IMG/VR virus record: IMGVR_UViG_3300043395_000286
Span: 1 to 33,414 of that record
Direction: 5' to 3' (one strand)
From: a virus
DNA length: 33,414 bases
Shown: piece after piece, positions 1-7,533 of the stretch
Layout of the letters: each line of letters starts with the position of its first letter
How positions within the stretch are numbered: the stretch's first letter is position 1
The notes under the pieces: generated by a model
What the model was told of the DNA's origin: nothing
Database searches by the model: none
Seen by the model: only the letters and a program-made list of their open reading frames with translations
Made by a program: the position numbers and the translations under genes

Positions 1-216
1 GACCTGTCAAAGTTAACAGAATTAAGGAACGCAGCAGCACACTACGGTGAGCCAGATGGAGAGGCTGTATTTTTTGCGGGACTAAGTAGAATCTCAGATG
101 AAGAGTATTCAGAACAAAAGCAAAGAATGTCAGAGGGATTAATTCCAAACCTAAATGATCTTGGCGCAGTACATGCAGCGCAGCAAACAATAAAGAAGTA
201 CGGGGCAGACGACTAA
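1..216 (+). CDS. 3' end of an unidentified phage gene (partial)
   Basis: An open frame enters at base 1 and stops at TAA 214-216, giving 71 C-terminal residues. The visible part is hydrophilic and mostly helical-looking, with the segment HYGEPDGEAVFFAGLSRIS and a charged tail ending KKYGADD. I do not recognise the family. Its stop overlaps the portal ATG (TAATG), so the two are probably translationally coupled and belong to the packaging/head module. A terminase large subunit often lies upstream of a portal, but nothing here shows terminase nuclease or ATPase motifs, so that identity is not claimed. Confidence 0.75.
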   Translation, partial: DLSKLTELRNAAAHYGEPDGEAVFFAGLSRISDEEYSEQKQRMSEGLIPNLNDLGAVHAAQQTIKKYGADD

Positions 217-1811
217 TGGAAGAAAATGAATATATTATAGGTGCAAGGGTTGACGATTTAGTTAATCCACTAGATCAGTTTAAGGCAGATGATCCATTTA
301 ATAAGGCATGGTCTGAACTAAAGTCCTACAATGGTTTGGATAATAATTTTAGAAGAAGAACTACACGGCTTGTAGAAAAAGCAGACAGAAATAATCCAAC
401 ACAAGGTTATCTTGATAGTGCAAGAGCAGAGCAGTCAGGTATTGATGGAGCAAAGTCAAAAGAGATTAATCCTGGCACGGTATATAGAAATGGTTACGGA
501 CTATTTGATGTAATTACTCCACCATGGAATGTTTATGAACTTGCAAATTATTATGATACATCATTTGCTAACCATGCTGCCATTGATGCAAAAGTAGAAA
601 ACATTGTGGGTTTGGGATATGATTTTGAAGTTTCTCCAGCAACAATGCTTAGACTTGAATCAAATCAAGATAAAGAGCAGGTAGCAAGAGCAAGAAATAG
701 AATTGAAAGAGCAAAGATCGAAATGCATGGTTGGTTAGAATCATTAAATGACGATGATTCTTTTACAACAACAATGATGAAAGTTTATACAGATGTACAG
801 GCTGTAGGTAATGGATATCTAGAAGTCGGTAGAACTATTCGTGGTGAAATAGGATATATCGGACACATACCAGCAACCACTATGCGTGTTCGCAGACTAC
901 GTGATGGATTTGTTCAGATTATAGGACAGAAAGTTGTTTACTTTAGAAATTTTGGTGCGAAGAACGCTAATCCCGTTACTTCAGATCCAAGACCTAACGA
1001 AATCATACACTTTAAACAGTATTCGCCTTTAAATACTTTTTATGGTGTACCTGATATCATGTCGGCAATAAACTCGCTCCATGGAGACCAGTTAGCGTCA
1101 CAATATAACATCGACTACTTTAGCAATAAGGCTGTCCCTCGTTATGTTGTGACACTAAAGGGTGCAAGGCTTTCTGCAGAAGCAGAAGATAAAATGTTTA
1201 GATTCCTTCAGACAAGTTTGAAAGGGCAGTCTCACAGAACACTATACATACCACTTCCTGGAGATAGCGACACTAATAAAGTAGAGTTTACAATGCAGCC
1301 CATTGAAAACGGTGTTCAAGAAGGTTCTTTTGAAAGATATCGTAATCAAAATCGTGATGATATTTTAGTAGCACACCAAGTGCCATTATCTAAAATTGGT
1401 GGAGGGGACTCGGGATCTATAGCAGCAGCACTTGCTCAAGATCGCACATTTAAGGAGCAGGTTGCCAGACCAGCACAAAGAGAACTAGAAAAAACATTAA
1501 ATAAGATTGTTAGAGAAAAGACTGACATTCTTGTTTTAAAGTTTAACGAACTAACTCTTACAGATGAAATAGCACAATCTCAAATTCTAGAAAGATACGT
1601 AAAGACTCAAGTTATGCTTCCAAATGAAGCAAGATCAGCGCTTGGTCTTCCACAAAGGGAAGGAGGGGATGAGCCATTCCAGCCTAAGCCAGAAATGCAA
1701 AATAATGAAGCAGATAGGGCGAGGGACGGAGAAAGAACTAACAATCAGTCCGATGGGTCTGCCACAATTAGTGGAAGAAATCCAAAAGGCGAGGGTAGAT
1801 CTTCACAATAG
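216..1811 (+). CDS. Portal protein (PBSX/SPP1-like phage portal family)
   Basis: The 531-residue product should form the dodecameric ring at the capsid vertex through which DNA enters and leaves. Length and composition fit the family. Portal-like segments include YYDTSFANHAAIDAKVENIVGL near residues 108-130, the wing/stem stretch around NEIIHFKQYSPLNTFYGVPD (about 262-281), and the region around VPLSKIGG followed by a long helix with RTFKEQVARPAQRELEK (about 405-430). The C-terminus is a polar, Gly/Arg/Gln-rich tail, probably disordered. The start overlaps the upstream stop (TAATG) and has no strong Shine-Dalgarno, suggesting coupling. The downstream protease and capsid genes give the standard head-gene order. 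The PBSX-type assignment is from remembered family patterns. Confidence 0.9.
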   Translation: MEENEYIIGARVDDLVNPLDQFKADDPFNKAWSELKSYNGLDNNFRRRTTRLVEKADRNNPTQGYLDSARAEQSGIDGAKSKEINPGTVYRNGYGLFDVITPPWNVYELANYYDTSFANHAAIDAKVENIVGLGYDFEVSPATMLRLESNQDKEQVARARNRIERAKIEMHGWLESLNDDDSFTTTMMKVYTDVQAVGNGYLEVGRTIRGEIGYIGHIPATTMRVRRLRDGFVQIIGQKVVYFRNFGAKNANPVTSDPRPNEIIHFKQYSPLNTFYGVPDIMSAINSLHGDQLASQYNIDYFSNKAVPRYVVTLKGARLSAEAEDKMFRFLQTSLKGQSHRTLYIPLPGDSDTNKVEFTMQPIENGVQEGSFERYRNQNRDDILVAHQVPLSKIGGGDSGSIAAALAQDRTFKEQVARPAQRELEKTLNKIVREKTDILVLKFNELTLTDEIAQSQILERYVKTQVMLPNEARSALGLPQREGGDEPFQPKPEMQNNEADRARDGERTNNQSDGSATISGRNPKGEGRSSQ

Positions 1812-1854
1812 TTTTCCACAAGTTTATTCACAGTTTATTAACATTTGTGTAAAA
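1812..1854. promoter_or_regulatory. Cluster of three DnaA-box-like 9-mers
   Basis: In the 66-nt gap between portal and protease genes three 9-mers fit TTWTNCACA: TTTTCCACA at 1812-1820 (+), TTATTCACA at 1824-1832 (+) and TTTTACACA read on the minus strand at 1846-1854. They lie in an AT-rich stretch. The third box sits in the spacer of the promoter at 1838-1867. The bases are directly visible. Binding by host DnaA, or an origin function, is inference. Confidence 0.5.
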
Positions 1855-1867
1855 AAGGCTCTATAAT
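1838..1867 (+). promoter_or_regulatory. Promoter for the protease/scaffold gene
   Basis: TTAACA at 1838-1843, an 18-bp spacer and a perfect TATAAT at 1862-1867 form a sigma-70-like promoter. Transcription would begin near 1874-1878, so the mRNA would start at or just before ATG 1878, which has no Shine-Dalgarno. Bases 1852-1867 share an AAAAAGGCT-n-TATAnT element with the region before the major tail gene (7464-7479). Confidence 0.55.
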
Positions 1868-1877
1868 ATATTCTAGT

Positions 1878-3218
1878 ATGACTATATCCAAAGCCCATTG
1901 GGACACCACTGGCGACTCAGTAAGACTTTCCCTTCCATTTGCGAAGGTTGATAAGGAGAGACGTATCGTCTCAGGTTTTGCCTCACTCGATAACCTTGAT
2001 AAGCAAGGCGACATAGTTACATCAGAGGCATCAATGAAAGCATTTTCAAAGTTTCGTGGAAACATTCGTGAAATGCACCAACCACTAGCAGTTGGTAAAA
2101 TGGTTAACTTTAAAGAAGATAGATATTTTGATCCAGAATCTAAAAAGTTTTATTCTGGAGTTTTTGTATCAGCATATGTTTCTAAGGGCGCACAAGATAC
2201 ATGGGAAAAAGTTTTGGACGGTACACTAACAGGATTTTCAATAGGTGGAAGAATGAATAAGTGGGATGATGGTTATGATGAGAAGTCAGACTCAACAATT
2301 AGAATTATTAAAGATTATGATTTAGTAGAGTTGAGTCTTGTAGACTCACCAGCAAATCAATTTGCAAATATTATGTCAGTTGAAAAAGTTGATGGAGTAG
2401 AAATTGTTAAGGGTGCAGACGTTGCACTCGAAAATGTTTTTTATGATGAAGAATCTGGAATAGTAATGGTTTCAGATCAAGAAGCAGTAAAAAGCCCAAT
2501 TACTGGAAATGAAATGAAGAATATAGGTTTCGTTGAAAAAGAAGACAACGAAAAAATGGATATAGTAAAATTCTTAGTAGATAGTGCTAAAGGCATTGAT
2601 GCTAAGATTTCAAAGGAGGAAAATCCTATGGCAAAAACAAAGAAGGTTGCTGAAGAAGTAACCGAAATTGAAAAGTCAGAAGAGATCGCTCCAGAGGCAG
2701 TTGCTGAAACTCCAGTAGTTGAAACTGAAAAAGCAGATGAAGTTGTTGTAGAAACAACAGAAGTTGCTGAAACAGAAAAGGCTGCAGCATCATCCTCATC
2801 ATCAAAGGAAGAAGAAGATTCTTCAGAAGATGAAATGGAAGATGAAGAAGAGATGAAGGCAAAGAAGAAATCAGATGATGTTATTGTTGAATCAATAGCA
2901 GAATTAAAGAATACAATCACATCAGCCTTTAGCGATTTAACTGAAACCGTCAAGTCTTTGCAGGCAGAAGTAGAAGTACTAAAGTCTTCAAAGGTTGACA
3001 CAAATGCAGTAAAAGATTCACTTGATGCAGTCGCCAAAGACATTGCTGCAACAATTGAACAAGTTAATAAGTTTGGTAAGCGAGTAGACGCAGTAGAAGC
3101 AGATACCGCTTTCCGAAAGTCTGGCGATCTAGGCGAGATCGTACAGGAACAACCAGAAATGGTTGAAAAATCCCTATGGGGCGGACGTTTCCTCAAAACA
3201 GCCGACTTATTTAATTAA
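1878..3218 (+). CDS. Prohead protease (XkdF-like) fused to scaffold domain
   Basis: The 446-residue product should mature the procapsid. From ATG 1878, residues 15-185 resemble the XkdF-type phage serine protease: FASLDNLDKQGDIV near 34-47, a likely catalytic His67 in EMHQP, a likely catalytic Ser121 in TGFSIGG, and the closing motif ELSLVDSPAN. Residues from about 250 onward are different. They are Glu/Val/Thr-rich, then a Ser/Glu/Asp/Lys low-complexity block, then a heptad-like helical region, as in scaffolding proteins. An in-frame TTG at 1845 would add 11 residues, but it lies inside the promoter, so ATG 1878 is preferred. The start lacks a Shine-Dalgarno, which suggests leaderless translation. 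Catalytic assignments are inferred from family pattern. Confidence 0.85.
   Translation: MTISKAHWDTTGDSVRLSLPFAKVDKERRIVSGFASLDNLDKQGDIVTSEASMKAFSKFRGNIREMHQPLAVGKMVNFKEDRYFDPESKKFYSGVFVSAYVSKGAQDTWEKVLDGTLTGFSIGGRMNKWDDGYDEKSDSTIRIIKDYDLVELSLVDSPANQFANIMSVEKVDGVEIVKGADVALENVFYDEESGIVMVSDQEAVKSPITGNEMKNIGFVEKEDNEKMDIVKFLVDSAKGIDAKISKEENPMAKTKKVAEEVTEIEKSEEIAPEAVAETPVVETEKADEVVVETTEVAETEKAAASSSSSKEEEDSSEDEMEDEEEMKAKKKSDDVIVESIAELKNTITSAFSDLTETVKSLQAEVEVLKSSKVDTNAVKDSLDAVAKDIAATIEQVNKFGKRVDAVEADTAFRKSGDLGEIVQEQPEMVEKSLWGGRFLKTADLFN
2628..3218 (+). CDS. Nested in-frame capsid scaffold protein (internal start)
   Basis: Within the protease gene and in its frame, AAAGGAGG at 2612-2619 lies 8 nt before ATG 2628. 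This would give a separate 196-residue protein equal to the C-terminal part of the fusion. It starts MAKTKKVAEEV, continues with an acidic Glu/Val/Thr-rich region and a Ser/Glu/Asp block, and ends with a coiled-coil-like segment (ELKNTITSAFSDL, VKSLQAEVEVLKSS) and a basic/hydrophobic tail. That is the usual makeup of an assembly scaffold. In lambda, Nu3 is likewise nested in frame in protease gene C. The capsid protein has only a short Gly-rich leader instead of a delta domain, so a separate scaffold is expected. Independent expression is inferred, not shown. Confidence 0.65.
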   Translation: MAKTKKVAEEVTEIEKSEEIAPEAVAETPVVETEKADEVVVETTEVAETEKAAASSSSSKEEEDSSEDEMEDEEEMKAKKKSDDVIVESIAELKNTITSAFSDLTETVKSLQAEVEVLKSSKVDTNAVKDSLDAVAKDIAATIEQVNKFGKRVDAVEADTAFRKSGDLGEIVQEQPEMVEKSLWGGRFLKTADLFN

Positions 3219-3241
3219 GTAATCACTTAGGAGGTGACAAT

Positions 3242-4369
3242 ATGTCGGAAGAGATTAAGAAAAACCAGCCAGGAGAATCTGGCGAACTAGGCGGAACAGC
3301 CCCTGGTCTTTATCAAGGTCAAGGTGCATTCGCTTCAGGTGGTATTGGTGGTGTAACAGATCCAGGTGCAGATACACTTGGAAACATCCCTAATGCTAAC
3401 TTTGGTGTTACCACTGGTCCAAATGCCGTTAATCCTTCGGGTGATGCTGCAAGCGGAATCCTACGCCCTGAACAGGCACGTCGTTTTATTGACTACGTTT
3501 GGGATGCTACCGTTCTCGCCCAAGATGGTCGTCGTGTGACGATGAGAGCAAACACCATGGAACTAGAGAAGATCAATGTTGGAGAGCGTGTTATTCGTGC
3601 TGCTGCTCAAGCAGTCGGTGACTACACCAACACTGGTGCTCAGTTCTCAAAGGTAGAACTTACCACAAAGAAAATCCGTTTGGATTGGGAAGTTTCTGCT
3701 GAAGCACTAGAAGACAATGTCGAGGGTGGTGCATTAGAAGATCATCTTGTTCGCTTGATGACCAATGCATTTGCTAACGATATTGAAGATCTAGCAATTA
3801 ATGGTGATGGTTCAACAGCACCATTCCTTTCAATTATGCCTGGCTTCATCAAGAAGCACAAGGATAATGGAGATTCTCATGAAGCAGCAGTAACTGTTGC
3901 TAATGATGCATGGACACCTGCAGTAATGCAGGATATCATTCTCGCTATGCCACGTAAGTATCGTGCACTTAAGAACAATCTTAAGTTCTATGCAGGTACA
4001 GATGTATTCCAGGGTATCGTTAAGAATAACGGTACTTTGTCGGATGCTATCGCTGAAGCACTTGGCAAGAATGGTAACACATACGCTAACACCCAGTCTT
4101 ATTTAGACGGTGCTGGCCAGACATTCGGTGGAGCACGTACAACTCGTGTTCTAGGTATCGATGTCCAAGAAGTTCCTTACTATCCAGATGGATATGTCGA
4201 TTTGACATTCCCTCAGAACCGTGTTTGGGGCTTCCAGCGTGATATCGTCGTAAACCGTGAATATGTTGCGAAGAAGGATACAATTGAATATACTGTATTC
4301 GTTCGCTTCGGTATTCAATGGGAAGAAGAAGACGCTATTGCGTGGGCAGACGCTGCTTCAGATGCATAA
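3242..4369 (+). CDS. Major capsid protein (HK97 fold)
   Basis: The 375-residue product should form the icosahedral shell. The first 72 or so residues are Gly/Pro-rich and flexible-looking; the folded part begins near LRPEQARRFIDYVWD (74-88). Later segments such as KIRLDWEVSAEALEDN, the helix AFANDIEDLAINGDGS and the C-terminal EYTVFVRFGIQWEEEDA are typical of HK97-type capsids, and position just after the protease/scaffold supports the call. AGGAGGTGA is an ideal Shine-Dalgarno upstream of the ATG. Arginine is almost always CGT or CGC here, against mostly AGA in minor tail genes, as expected of a very highly expressed gene. A terminator follows directly. The leader may be trimmed by the protease, but no cleavage site can be fixed by eye. 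Confidence 0.9.
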   Translation: MSEEIKKNQPGESGELGGTAPGLYQGQGAFASGGIGGVTDPGADTLGNIPNANFGVTTGPNAVNPSGDAASGILRPEQARRFIDYVWDATVLAQDGRRVTMRANTMELEKINVGERVIRAAAQAVGDYTNTGAQFSKVELTTKKIRLDWEVSAEALEDNVEGGALEDHLVRLMTNAFANDIEDLAINGDGSTAPFLSIMPGFIKKHKDNGDSHEAAVTVANDAWTPAVMQDIILAMPRKYRALKNNLKFYAGTDVFQGIVKNNGTLSDAIAEALGKNGNTYANTQSYLDGAGQTFGGARTTRVLGIDVQEVPYYPDGYVDLTFPQNRVWGFQRDIVVNREYVAKKDTIEYTVFVRFGIQWEEEDAIAWADAASDA

Positions 4370-4386
4370 TCTGTAATCAGTAACCT

Positions 4387-4430
4387 TTGAGAGGGGGCAG
4401 GGGCTAGATCTCCTCCCCCTCTTAATCTTT
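4387..4430 (+). terminator. Intrinsic terminator after the capsid gene
   Basis: TTGAGAGGGGG (4387-4397) pairs with CCCCCTCTTAA (4415-4425) with one G-U pair. An inner AGG/CCT adds three pairs past a bulged C. A T-rich tail, TCTTT, ends at 4430. The tail is short, so read-through into the next gene is likely. Confidence 0.65.
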
Positions 4431-4437
4431 AGTATTC

Positions 4438-4446
4438 TGTTATAAT
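4438..4446 (+). promoter_or_regulatory. Extended -10 promoter after the capsid terminator
   Basis: TGTTATAAT is a perfect TGn-TATAAT extended -10. No convincing -35 lies 16-18 bp upstream. It sits just after the capsid terminator and would start transcription near 4453, before the AGGAGG and ATG 4469. Confidence 0.5.
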
Positions 4447-4468
4447 AGTTCACATAGGAGGTTAAATA

Positions 4469-4936
4469 ATGGAAGAAAATAATTTAAACAATGAAGCACC
4501 AGTAGAAACACCAGTTGTTTCTGAACCAGTTGTAGAGGCTCCTATGCCAGAAGCAAAGGTAGAAGAGACAACACAAGAACCAAGTGCTTGGGAAAAATAC
4601 AAGATTTCAGCAGCACAAGAGTCTCAGGATGCTGGAACAATCACAACAGCAGATTTGGGCAGAGGATCTGGAACAGTTAATGCTGTAGGCCAGGTTGCAA
4701 ACGGTGTAATTGGTGTAACACAAGTAGAGCGCAAGGTTGAACAACCATCTACTATCGCAAAGAAGTCAAACAAGACAGTTGCTATTCATTCTACAAAGAA
4801 TGTAAGTTGGGGCGGAGTTGGCAAGGTATATCGTGGATATAACATTGTCACACCAGAACAAGCAGAGCAATGGTTGACTCGTAACCACATTCGTCTCGCT
4901 ACTCCAGAAGAAGTAGCCAAGGAGTTTGGTCGTTAA
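4469..4936 (+). CDS. Hypothetical head-associated protein
   Basis: The 155-residue product has a Glu/Pro/Val-rich, probably disordered N-terminus (about 1-45), a middle rich in Gly/Val/Thr, and a compact C-terminus from about 110 with YRGYNIVTPEQAEQWL and ATPEEVAKEFGR. It is preceded by AGGAGG and its own extended -10, and the next gene begins immediately after its stop. I do not recognise a named family. Its place between capsid and connector genes suggests a minor head, decoration or neck protein, but no motif proves this. Confidence 0.8.
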   Translation: MEENNLNNEAPVETPVVSEPVVEAPMPEAKVEETTQEPSAWEKYKISAAQESQDAGTITTADLGRGSGTVNAVGQVANGVIGVTQVERKVEQPSTIAKKSNKTVAIHSTKNVSWGGVGKVYRGYNIVTPEQAEQWLTRNHIRLATPEEVAKEFGR

Positions 4937-5815
4937 ATGCAAATTCTGAGAGTCCCGCCATATAATTTAAGTGTAACTTTAAATGTTGGATCTGCATCCA
5001 CAGAATACGATTACACAATTACCGATATGGCGGACTTCTCAGTTATAGAAGATTCAGTTACTTCTAGCACAGACTCTAAAGCAGTAATATCCCTATCATC
5101 AAAATACGATACAGAATATAAAATAGAAATTGATGGAGACGAATACTTTATTGATGTTATTCGTCCATACGTAAACCCAAATGACCACGGAAGTACTGCA
5201 AGCGAAGTTGCAGCATATGCATCTAACGAAGAATTAGCCAGAGCAATCATAGACTCTGTATGCGATGTAGAATTTTATTATAAGAAGAAAGTAATCCAGA
5301 CAACTGGTCAGGGGTTAGACTATTTACCTATTTGGGTAGATGCTAAAAAAGTTTTAAAGGTTTATGAAAACAATGTTTTGCTTTATGATGCAGATGACTT
5401 AGAAAATTCTGTTTCTGCATTTGAGATTATTCCAGATGGATCTGCAATTACAATGACATTTAGTGATGCAATAAACAGAGATGAGTCTGCTCGTATTTTA
5501 TTACCATCATCTCCAACAGACATTACAGAACTTGATTATTCTGCAAGAGGATTTCCAAAGACATGGGATTATACAGTTGTATTAGAAGTAGGATATAACA
5601 AAGTTCCAGCAGATATTGTAAAAGCCACAGAGTTGCTTATTCATGATATTGATTGTGGCAAGTTAGATTATTATAAGCGCTATATCGGTGCCTACAATAC
5701 AGATCAATTTAGAATTCAATTTGACAAGACAGTGTTTGATGGCACTGGTAATTTAATTGTAGACAAGATACTTGATAAATATCGCAAACCGATTGAGTTC
5801 GTTGGGGTACTGTAA
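4937..5815 (+). CDS. Head-tail connector / adaptor protein
   Basis: The 292-residue product follows the capsid block without a gap (TAA then ATG), with AAGGAG a little far upstream (4919-4924). Residues 1-75 look like a small beta domain (ITDMADFSVIED, YKIEIDGDEYFIDVIRPY). The part from about 90 is mixed helix and strand, with ELARAIIDSVCDVEFYY, a beta-rich middle, and a late helix KATELLIHDIDCGKLDYYKR. Helical gp6/gp15-type adaptors that dock under the portal often have this helix-rich arrangement, and the position is where that gene lies. The fused N-terminal beta domain is unusual for the shortest adaptors. Function rests mainly on gene order. Confidence 0.65.
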   Translation: MQILRVPPYNLSVTLNVGSASTEYDYTITDMADFSVIEDSVTSSTDSKAVISLSSKYDTEYKIEIDGDEYFIDVIRPYVNPNDHGSTASEVAAYASNEELARAIIDSVCDVEFYYKKKVIQTTGQGLDYLPIWVDAKKVLKVYENNVLLYDADDLENSVSAFEIIPDGSAITMTFSDAINRDESARILLPSSPTDITELDYSARGFPKTWDYTVVLEVGYNKVPADIVKATELLIHDIDCGKLDYYKRYIGAYNTDQFRIQFDKTVFDGTGNLIVDKILDKYRKPIEFVGVL

Positions 5816-6264
5816 TGGTAATATGCGAAACTCCAGACTTCGCATTTCCTATGCAAGCAGATGTATATCACCCAATAGTTGAACAAGGTGTATACGGAGA
5901 AGTTAAAAAGACTTGGATTTTAGATAGAACTATTGCATGTTCTTTTGCAGCAGCAGGAACAGCATTTAAAGAAGAGGTAACTCCAAATATTAATATTACT
6001 CAAGATAAAATATTGTTGGGTAGATGCAAAACAGATATCCGCATATCAAGTCTTGAAGCACGTAACTCTATAACAAATGTTATTGTTACAAACATTAAAG
6101 ATAAAAATTGTAATGATATCTATATCGAAACATCTGGACCCCGTGCAGGAAAATCTACAATATTTGAAATAGCAACACAAGATCCATTTACTGGACCTTT
6201 TGGAAATATTGAGTACTATAAACTTATTCTTCGTAGGTCTGAAAATCAGGCGGTAGATGTATGA
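5815..6264 (+). CDS. Head-closure-like connector protein
   Basis: The 149-residue product starts on a TAATG overlap with the adaptor gene and ends in an ATGA overlap with the next. It is beta-rich, with MQADVYHPIVEQGVYGEVKKTW near the N-terminus and NIEYYKLILRRSE near the C-terminus, resembling small head-closure proteins (SPP1 gp16/Hc1 class) that cap the connector after DNA packaging. The N-terminal pattern of a beta strand followed by a reagent-like loop and W is common in that class. Similarity is by general pattern and synteny; no diagnostic residues are known to me. Confidence 0.55.
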   Translation: MVICETPDFAFPMQADVYHPIVEQGVYGEVKKTWILDRTIACSFAAAGTAFKEEVTPNINITQDKILLGRCKTDIRISSLEARNSITNVIVTNIKDKNCNDIYIETSGPRAGKSTIFEIATQDPFTGPFGNIEYYKLILRRSENQAVDV

Positions 6265-6932
6265 GAGTAGTAATAAAGTCACAAAAATTTAAAAGGGATA
6301 TGGATAACATAATGAAATACTCCTTTGGGTTTTTAGATGGAACACAGCAAGGAAAGACAGCAATGTATACTGCACTTGCTCCAGAGATTGCAGAATTAGC
6401 ATCACAATACATAGATGCAAATGCTAGAATTAGCCCAGAAACATTACATCATATTTATGAGTGGTATCAGACTGGTAGTCCAAAGGCAAGACTATTTGAT
6501 ATTGACTTTTCTGTTAGTAAAATAGGAATAACCTTTACATCCAACTTTAAACAATCAACAACAATAAAAGATGGGTCTAATGTTCCATTTTATAATAAAG
6601 CAGAAATAATGGAGCAGGGTGCATCAGTTATAATCAAACCTAAAAGATCAAATGTCCTGGCATTTCAGGTTGATGGAGAAGATGTTTTTACATCAAATCC
6701 AGTTATTGTAAATAGGCCAGGCGGAGATACTCAGGGTCAGTTTACAAAAGCAATTAATGAATTTTTTGGTTTATATTTTAAACAATCATTTTTAACAACA
6801 AGCGGACTCGGTAGATATTTTAGTAATCCAATGGTTTACAAAAAGAATATAGGATATGGCAAACGCAGTGGAAGGTACGCAGGAATTAAAACTGGATTTC
6901 AGTGGGTTGCTAAAGCGGGGGCAATGAGATGA
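6261..6932 (+). CDS. Neck / tail-completion protein (HK97 gp10-like, tentative)
   Basis: The 223-residue product overlaps both neighbours by ATGA. It has an N-terminal helix-rich part (KFKRDMDNIMKYSFGFLDG, ALAPEIAELASQYIDANA), a central beta region and a basic Gly/Tyr-rich C-terminus (KKNIGYGKRSGRYAGIKTG). Genes at this position in siphoviruses encode proteins that join the connector to the tail tube. The length is greater than a minimal gp10 protein. The assignment is from position and the long N-terminal helix, not from a diagnostic motif. Confidence 0.5.
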   Translation: MRVVIKSQKFKRDMDNIMKYSFGFLDGTQQGKTAMYTALAPEIAELASQYIDANARISPETLHHIYEWYQTGSPKARLFDIDFSVSKIGITFTSNFKQSTTIKDGSNVPFYNKAEIMEQGASVIIKPKRSNVLAFQVDGEDVFTSNPVIVNRPGGDTQGQFTKAINEFFGLYFKQSFLTTSGLGRYFSNPMVYKKNIGYGKRSGRYAGIKTGFQWVAKAGAMR

Positions 6933-7465
6933 CAGATTCCTTATCAGCAAGAAATACTCCAGTACTATGGATTAACCAATACCTAAAAGAAAAGATAGAA
7001 GAGTTTAGTAATGGATTATTAATAGTTCCTTTTTTCCCAACAGGGCCATCAACGCTTGATACTTTAACTAACCAGTTTCCAGAAAGTGGGACAATGGCTG
7101 TTTGGGATAGAATGTTTAGAATGCGTCGTGGATCATTTCCTCATATAAAATGTGAGCAAGTTTTGTACTATTTTTATGCAAATGGAGAAAGTCCACAACT
7201 TAAAATGATTGATATACAGGAATCAGTTTTGAGGTACATGGATCGAGGAGATGAGACTGCCCAAGAAATAAATGCTTGGGCTAAGGGAAAAACATTTGAT
7301 GGCATGGAGTGTAAGTTTTACTTCCACGATTTTAAAATATATCATTTAGAAGAGGCACGGGATATAGTCGACTTTGGTACAGCCCGAACATATGCGGGGA
7401 ATAAGATAATTATCGACTACGACTACCATCAAATGCAAGACGTAATAGACTCAGTAAATTCATAA
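6929..7465 (+). CDS. Tail terminator-like protein
   Basis: The 178-residue product starts in an ATGA overlap. Tail terminators cap the tube once the tape-measure length is reached and lie directly before the major tail gene, as here. Visible features are an N-terminal helix (VLWINQYLKEKIEEF), a central stretch with FPHIKCEQVLYYFYANG, a helix DIQESVLRYMDRGDETAQEINAW and a C-terminal beta segment ending in a YDYHQMQD-type strand. This alpha/beta order is compatible with the lambda gpU class. Family membership is inferred from order and fold-like pattern only. Confidence 0.55.
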   Translation: MTDSLSARNTPVLWINQYLKEKIEEFSNGLLIVPFFPTGPSTLDTLTNQFPESGTMAVWDRMFRMRRGSFPHIKCEQVLYYFYANGESPQLKMIDIQESVLRYMDRGDETAQEINAWAKGKTFDGMECKFYFHDFKIYHLEEARDIVDFGTARTYAGNKIIIDYDYHQMQDVIDSVNS

Positions 7466-7510
7466 AAAGGCTGTATACTTGTCGATGAGGAAACACGCCT
7501 TTTATTTCTA
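7464..7510 (+). promoter_or_regulatory. Hairpin plus -10-like element before the major tail gene
   Basis: AAAAGGC-TGT (7465-7474) can pair with ACA-C-GCCTTTT (7493-7503), loop about 18 nt, followed by ATTTCT: a weak terminator-like hairpin. TATACT at 7474-7479 lies inside it, in an AAAAAGGCT-n-TATAnT context shared with 1852-1867, and could start an mRNA near 7486 that uses the GAGGTGA before ATG 7534. Terminator and promoter readings are not exclusive. Neither is strong. Confidence 0.4.
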
Positions 7511-7533
7511 ACACAAAAAAGAGGTGAAAAAAT

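Noticed and set aside
1624-1866. 80-codon plus-strand frame overlapping the portal 3' end
   Set aside because: Lies almost fully in the portal gene, has no good ribosome site and runs through the DnaA-box and promoter region.
2477-3196. Minus-strand open frame of 239 codons opposite the scaffold region
   Set aside because: It is a Ser/Thr/Phe-rich shadow of the Glu/Lys/Ala-rich coding strand, with no ribosome site, on the strand opposite to all other genes.
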